DNA of 9,925 nucleotides from Minisyncoccota bacterium (GTDB lineage: Bacteria > Patescibacteriota > Minisyncoccia > Minisyncoccales > CSSED10-335), in the NCBI GenBank assembly GCA_021129615.1, contig JAJOKY010000016.1, positions 1 to 9,925 on the forward strand, written 5' to 3'. This document shows positions 6,968 through 9,925 of this stretch, piece by piece. The notes under the pieces are model-generated. The model saw only the letters and a program-made list of their open reading frames with translations. It searched no databases and had not been told where the DNA came from. Positions within the stretch are counted from its first letter, which is position 1. Each line of letters starts with the position of its first letter. The translations under genes were made by a program, and so were the position numbers.

Positions 6968-7776
6968 CTTAAATCAGTTATAATAAAAACTTTCCTATCT
7001 CTTCTTATGTTGTAATAAGGTTTAATGTTTGCTAACTGGAAAGAGTTAGTCTCATCATTTCTAACATCATATATCGTTCCGATAAAGAGCCCTTGAGGAA
7101 AAATTCCTCCAAGAGAAACTGTAACTATCGGCGACCCCTCTCTAATATCTACTCCCTTGGGAAGTAACCTTATCTCTGAACTTAGGTTTCCACTACCATT
7201 AACCAATCCCATAAATCCCTCCTTTTGTATTTCGGCATCAAAGACACTCTCTCTGTTGGTGGTAAGCATCACTCTTGAAAAATTATTAAAGGTTTTTAGG
7301 ATCTTACCAACTAAAATTCTATTTTCGGTTATAACTGGCATCCCTTTTAATATCCCATCATCAGACCCCCTATTAATTATAATCACATCTTCAAGGATAT
7401 TTACTCCTGTAACAGTAGCCACCTTTATTGAAAATTCCCTATTCATTTCTATATCAAGAGCATTGCGTAAAGTCTTATTTTCATTCCTGAGCTCTTTCAG
7501 ACCGATAATCTCTGCGCTTAGCCTGCTGTTTTCGTTTAAAAGAGAGATGTTTTGTCTTTTAAGATCTCCAGAATTAAAAATTGAGGTAGCCCATTCATAT
7601 ATAGAATCACTAATTTCCCAAAAAGTGGGCTGGAGCAATGAAGCAACGCGCAAGGAGTAATTAGAGACATCCCTAGAAAAAAAGATTAAGAGAGAGATAA
7701 TCAAAATAAGAGAAAATACCTTAATAGAATATCTCCTTTTTCGATTATCCCTATTTCTAATAAAAACTCTCTTCAT
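6964..7776 (-). CDS. mreC: cell shape-determining protein MreC
   Basis: From the ATG at 7776 the protein has 270 residues, the normal MreC length. MreC is a membrane-anchored periplasmic scaffold that activates PBP2 and RodA. A basic N-terminus (KRVFIRNRDNRKRR) precedes one membrane helix (about 17-34), a coiled coil (about 70-109) and the beta-rich C-terminal domains. These contain GSDDGILKGMPVITENRILVGKI-like strands (137-159) and the signature GGIFPQGLFIG (223-233). The frame stays open upstream to a TTG at 7911, but the extra 45 residues resemble no part of MreC, and a promoter at 7784-7812 would lie inside them, so I chose the ATG. It is first in the mreC-mreD-mrdA cluster. mreB, which usually precedes mreC, is absent here. 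Confidence 0.92.
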   Translation of the reverse strand: MKRVFIRNRDNRKRRYSIKVFSLILIISLLIFFSRDVSNYSLRVASLLQPTFWEISDSIYEWATSIFNSGDLKRQNISLLNENSRLSAEIIGLKELRNENKTLRNALDIEMNREFSIKVATVTGVNILEDVIIINRGSDDGILKGMPVITENRILVGKILKTFNNFSRVMLTTNRESVFDAEIQKEGFMGLVNGSGNLSSEIRLLPKGVDIREGSPIVTVSLGGIFPQGLFIGTIYDVRNDETNSFQLANIKPYYNIRRDRKVFIITDLR

Positions 7777-7783
7777 AAATATT

Positions 7784-7812
7784 ATAATACCCCATTTCCT
7801 ATTTTTATTCAA
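7784..7812 (-). promoter_or_regulatory. promoter of mreC, predicted leaderless
   Basis: On the minus strand TTGAAT (7807-7812) and TATTAT (7784-7789) are separated by exactly 17 bases, four and five matches to consensus. Seven bases separate the -10 from the ATG at 7776, so transcription would begin at or within a base or two of the start codon and leave no leader. A second -10 reading, TATAAT at 7781-7786, overlaps it but has a 20-base spacer. Confidence 0.55.
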
Positions 7813-7916
7813 AAATCCTACCCTATTTGTCCTCTCATCTCTTACTTGGTCTTTTCTTTTTGTCTTTATTATTCTATAATAGAGATAATGTAATTTATAA
7901 AAGACTCTCAACAGAA

Positions 7917-7943
7917 GCTTAAAAATAGGTACTATTTTTAAGC
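7917..7943. repeat. perfect 12-bp inverted repeat, candidate operator
   Basis: GCTTAAAAATAG (7917-7928) and CTATTTTTAAGC (7932-7943) are exact inverted copies separated by GTA. The right arm ends one base before the -10 TAATAT of the downstream gene, so the repeat covers the -35 and spacer region. It would lie upstream of that gene's transcript and has no T-run after it, which fits a protein-binding site better than a terminator. No regulator gene is adjacent. Confidence 0.6.
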
Positions 7944-7949
7944 TAATAT
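7944..7949 (+). promoter_or_regulatory. candidate -10 element of the solenoid-protein gene
   Basis: TAATAT stands five bases before the ATG at 7955 and directly after the inverted repeat. If it is used, transcription starts at about the ATG, again without a leader. No good -35 hexamer is visible because the palindrome occupies that place, so an activator or an alternative sigma factor is possible. Confidence 0.35.
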
Positions 7950-7954
7950 TAAAT

Positions 7955-8638
7955 ATGCAAGAGACTTATCAAAAAATAATATTTCAAAAAGAAGCAGACC
8001 AAGAGATAAAGCGGGCTGAAGCAGAGGGAAGAGACGCCGACTTTTCTAATCAAACAATCCAAGAATTAAATTTTTCAGAAAAAGAGATTAGGTGTGGTTT
8101 AAATTTTAAAAATACTGTTTTTCTTGGAAGTCTTTATCTTGGGAAGAGCTCTATTATTGGAGACTTAACCCTTGAGGGAGCAGTTATAAATAACACTCTC
8201 TATATTGGAGAAATTAAAATAACGGGAGGCTTAATTGCATCAAGAATGGCTGTTAAGAACTCATTTAATGCAGTTGGTAGTAATGTGGGAGGACTCGTTA
8301 ATATAGAAAAAGCTCATATCCAGGGTTTTTTAAGTTTAAATAAGGCCAATATAATAGGAAATGTAAATGCAAAAAGCTTACAGATTTTAAGTATGGAAAC
8401 TGATAGTGGTGTCATTAAGGGAGATCTAAATATGCAAGCAGCTAAAATACAAGGATCTCTGGATATGGAGATGGGCTATATATCTGGCCTAGCTGATTTT
8501 CAGAAAATAAATATTTGGGGATTTTTTAATCTTTCTAATTGTAAAATTATGGAAGTTTTAATAATGAGAGAGTCTTATATTAAAGGAGAGTCTCTGTTTG
8601 AGGGACTTGAGTGCGAAGAGAGGATTGTCTCTTTTTGA
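7955..8638 (+). CDS. beta-solenoid protein of 11-residue repeats, function unknown
   Basis: I do not recognise a named family. After a charged N-terminal stretch (1-34, probably helical) residues 35-220 divide into 17 consecutive units, 16 of 11 residues and one of 10 (residues 145-154). The pattern is x-G-x-L-x-[LFMI]-x-x-x-x-[IV], for example KGDLNMQAAKI followed by QGSLDMEMGYI. Hydrophobic residues recur at unit positions 4, 6 and 11 and glycine at 2. Such regularity implies a right-handed beta-helix, related in style to pentapeptide-repeat or bactofilin-like solenoids though the period differs from both. There is no signal peptide and no membrane segment, so it is probably cytoplasmic. 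The last seven residues (EERIVSF) may cap the helix. It has its own promoter region and terminator. Scaffold or nucleic-acid-mimic roles are only guesses. Confidence 0.85.
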   Translation: MQETYQKIIFQKEADQEIKRAEAEGRDADFSNQTIQELNFSEKEIRCGLNFKNTVFLGSLYLGKSSIIGDLTLEGAVINNTLYIGEIKITGGLIASRMAVKNSFNAVGSNVGGLVNIEKAHIQGFLSLNKANIIGNVNAKSLQILSMETDSGVIKGDLNMQAAKIQGSLDMEMGYISGLADFQKINIWGFFNLSNCKIMEVLIMRESYIKGESLFEGLECEERIVSF

Positions 8639-8657
8639 TTTAAGTAAGAGGGCATAT

Positions 8658-8684
8658 ACTAAGATAAATTCTTGGTCTTTTTTT
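8658..8684 (+). terminator. intrinsic terminator after the solenoid-protein gene
   Basis: ACTAAGA (8658-8664) pairs with TCTTGGT (8670-8676) through seven pairs, one of them G-U, around the loop TAAAT. One C and seven T (8678-8684) follow. The stem is weak but the layout is right, 20 bases after the stop codon. The remaining bases up to dnaE (8685-8772) are AT-rich and show no convincing promoter hexamer pair. Confidence 0.5.
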
Positions 8685-8772
8685 AAAATTAAAAAATATT
8701 TTTTCTAAATAAATTTTTATATAAAGATGACCTTATCAAAGTATTTAATGATATCAGATAATAGACTAATAG

Positions 8773-9925
8773 ATGAAAATAATACCTAAAAAAAAGAGAG
8801 AAAAACAAGAAAAAGAACCTCTGGTGAGGTTTACGCATCTTCATGTCCATTCTCATTATTCGCTACTAGATGGTCTCTCAAAAATAGATGAACTAATTAA
8901 TTATGTGAAAAGCATGGGAATGGAATCGGTGGCACTAACTGATCATGGTGTACTATACGGAGCGGTTGACTTTGCTAAAGAGGCTAAAAAACAGGGGGTA
9001 AAGCCAATTATTGGTTGTGAGTTTTATGTTGCGATTGATGGAATGGATCAAAAAAGGCCAGGTATTGATGACGAAAGGCATCATATTATATTTTTAGCAA
9101 AAAACAAAAAGGGTTATCAAAACCTTGTTAAGATGGTAAGTAAATCACACCTTGATGGCTTTTACTATAAGCCACGAATTGATGAAGACTTAATGAGAGA
9201 ACACTCTGAGGGGATTATCGCTCTCTCTGGTTGTATTCAAGGTAAAATACCTCAACTCATAGTTAAAAAAAGATTTGAAGAAGCCAAGGATACTGCCCTA
9301 AAATATCAGCAGATATTCGGAAAAGAGAATTTTTATCTAGAAATACAAGACCACCCCGCAATGAAAGAACAGTCAATCGCGAATAAGGGAATGATTAGCA
9401 TCTCTAAGTCTACTGGAATTCCATTAGTGGCTACTAATGATTGTCACTACCTTAAACCTGAAGATAGCGATGCTCATGATATTTTAGTTTTAGTTAATAC
9501 TGGAGCGAATATAAACACTGAGAAGAGAATAAATATGAAAGAATATGACTTATCTATGAGATCTCCAAAAGATATGTTCGATACATTTAAAGAAACTCCT
9601 TCAGCAATTGAAAATACTCAAAAAATAGCGGATCAGTGTAACTTTGAATTTGAATTTGATAATATTAAATTGCCATATTTTCCTGTCCCAGATAAAAAAA
9701 CTGATAATGATTATCTTAAAGAACTGACTATGCTTGGATTAGACTCAAAATGCAAAAAACATAATCCATCGATAGTCAAAGATAGGATCGATTTTGAACT
9801 CAAAGTTATTGCTGACGCAAACTTCGCTTCTTATTTTTTAATTGTTCAGGATTTGGTTAATTGGGCTAAAGAAAAAAGAATAATTGTCGGCCCAGGGAGA
9901 GGTTCGGTCGGCGGCTCTTTAGTCT
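8773..9925 (+). CDS. dnaE: DNA polymerase III alpha subunit, N-terminal part (cut by window edge)
   Basis: The open frame gives 384 residues and runs off the right edge; full DnaE proteins have about 1,000-1,200. It is the replicative polymerase catalytic subunit. After a lysine-rich 20-residue N-terminus comes the PHP domain, with HLHVHSHYSLLDG (22-34), TDHG (56-59) and ATNDCHY (220-226). These metal-binding motifs are retained as in Taq-type DnaE and not lost as in E. coli, so PHP 3'-5' exonuclease activity is possible. The polymerase core opens with GPGRGSVGGSLV (373-384), where most relatives have RGSAAGS; the catalytic aspartates lie beyond the window. An in-frame TAG directly before the ATG fixes it as the first possible start. 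No Shine-Dalgarno motif is present. A PolC or error-prone DnaE2 paralogue is not suggested by these motifs. Confidence 0.96.
   Translation, partial: MKIIPKKKREKQEKEPLVRFTHLHVHSHYSLLDGLSKIDELINYVKSMGMESVALTDHGVLYGAVDFAKEAKKQGVKPIIGCEFYVAIDGMDQKRPGIDDERHHIIFLAKNKKGYQNLVKMVSKSHLDGFYYKPRIDEDLMREHSEGIIALSGCIQGKIPQLIVKKRFEEAKDTALKYQQIFGKENFYLEIQDHPAMKEQSIANKGMISISKSTGIPLVATNDCHYLKPEDSDAHDILVLVNTGANINTEKRINMKEYDLSMRSPKDMFDTFKETPSAIENTQKIADQCNFEFEFDNIKLPYFPVPDKKTDNDYLKELTMLGLDSKCKKHNPSIVKDRIDFELKVIADANFASYFLIVQDLVNWAKEKRIIVGPGRGSVGGSLV

Noticed and set aside
7157..7660. 167-codon open frame on the plus strand opposite mreC
   Set aside because: It is antisense to clearly conserved mreC codons, resembles no family and has no start context of its own.
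8691..8704. Self-complementary A6-TA-T6 stretch before dnaE
   Set aside because: A pure A/T palindrome is expected by chance in intergenic DNA this AT-rich and has no GC-containing stem.
229..9925. Alternative genetic code in which UGA encodes glycine, as in some CPR groups
   Set aside because: TGA ends mrdA, mreC and the solenoid gene at the expected lengths, and no gene contains in-frame TGA.
1..9925. CRISPR array, insertion sequence, prophage or defence cassette
   Set aside because: No direct-repeat array, transposase, integrase or effector-like gene is present; apart from the solenoid gene and the leuS fragment everything is recognisable core gene content.

Overview
The window is gene-dense, AT-rich bacterial chromosome carrying housekeeping genes. 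All stop codons fit the standard bacterial code: TGA ends mrdA, mreC and the solenoid gene, so UGA has not been reassigned. Low GC, compact genes with small overlaps, almost no Shine-Dalgarno sequences, and a penicillin-binding protein whose N-terminus resembles those of Parcubacteria together suggest a Patescibacteria (CPR) genome. That assignment is an inference, because no rRNA or other direct marker is present.

Left part (1-3642): at the very edge the minus strand encodes a short piece of the C-terminus of leucyl-tRNA synthetase with no gene body behind it. Reading rightwards on the plus strand come cysS (cysteinyl-tRNA synthetase, GTG start), dnaB (replicative helicase) and recR (recombination mediator). 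They are closely spaced and probably co-transcribed, ending at a strong bidirectional hairpin terminator (3660-3692).

Middle part (3710-7776), all on the minus strand: rplU (ribosomal protein L21) and greA (transcript-cleavage factor), each with a plausible promoter of its own. Upstream of them lies the cell-shape cluster mreC-mreD-mrdA, with overlapping genes, for the elongasome. It is transcribed from a promoter that appears to start the mRNA at the mreC ATG itself. mreB, rodA and rpmA are not next to their usual partners here.

Right part (7917-9925), plus strand: a perfect 12-bp inverted repeat abuts a -10 element. It is followed by a 227-residue protein made almost entirely of 11-residue repeats, predicted to form a beta-solenoid and not assignable to a known function. 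After a small terminator comes the 5' portion of dnaE (DNA polymerase III alpha, PHP domain and the start of the polymerase core), cut by the window edge. The least explained elements are the solenoid gene with its palindrome and the leuS remnant.
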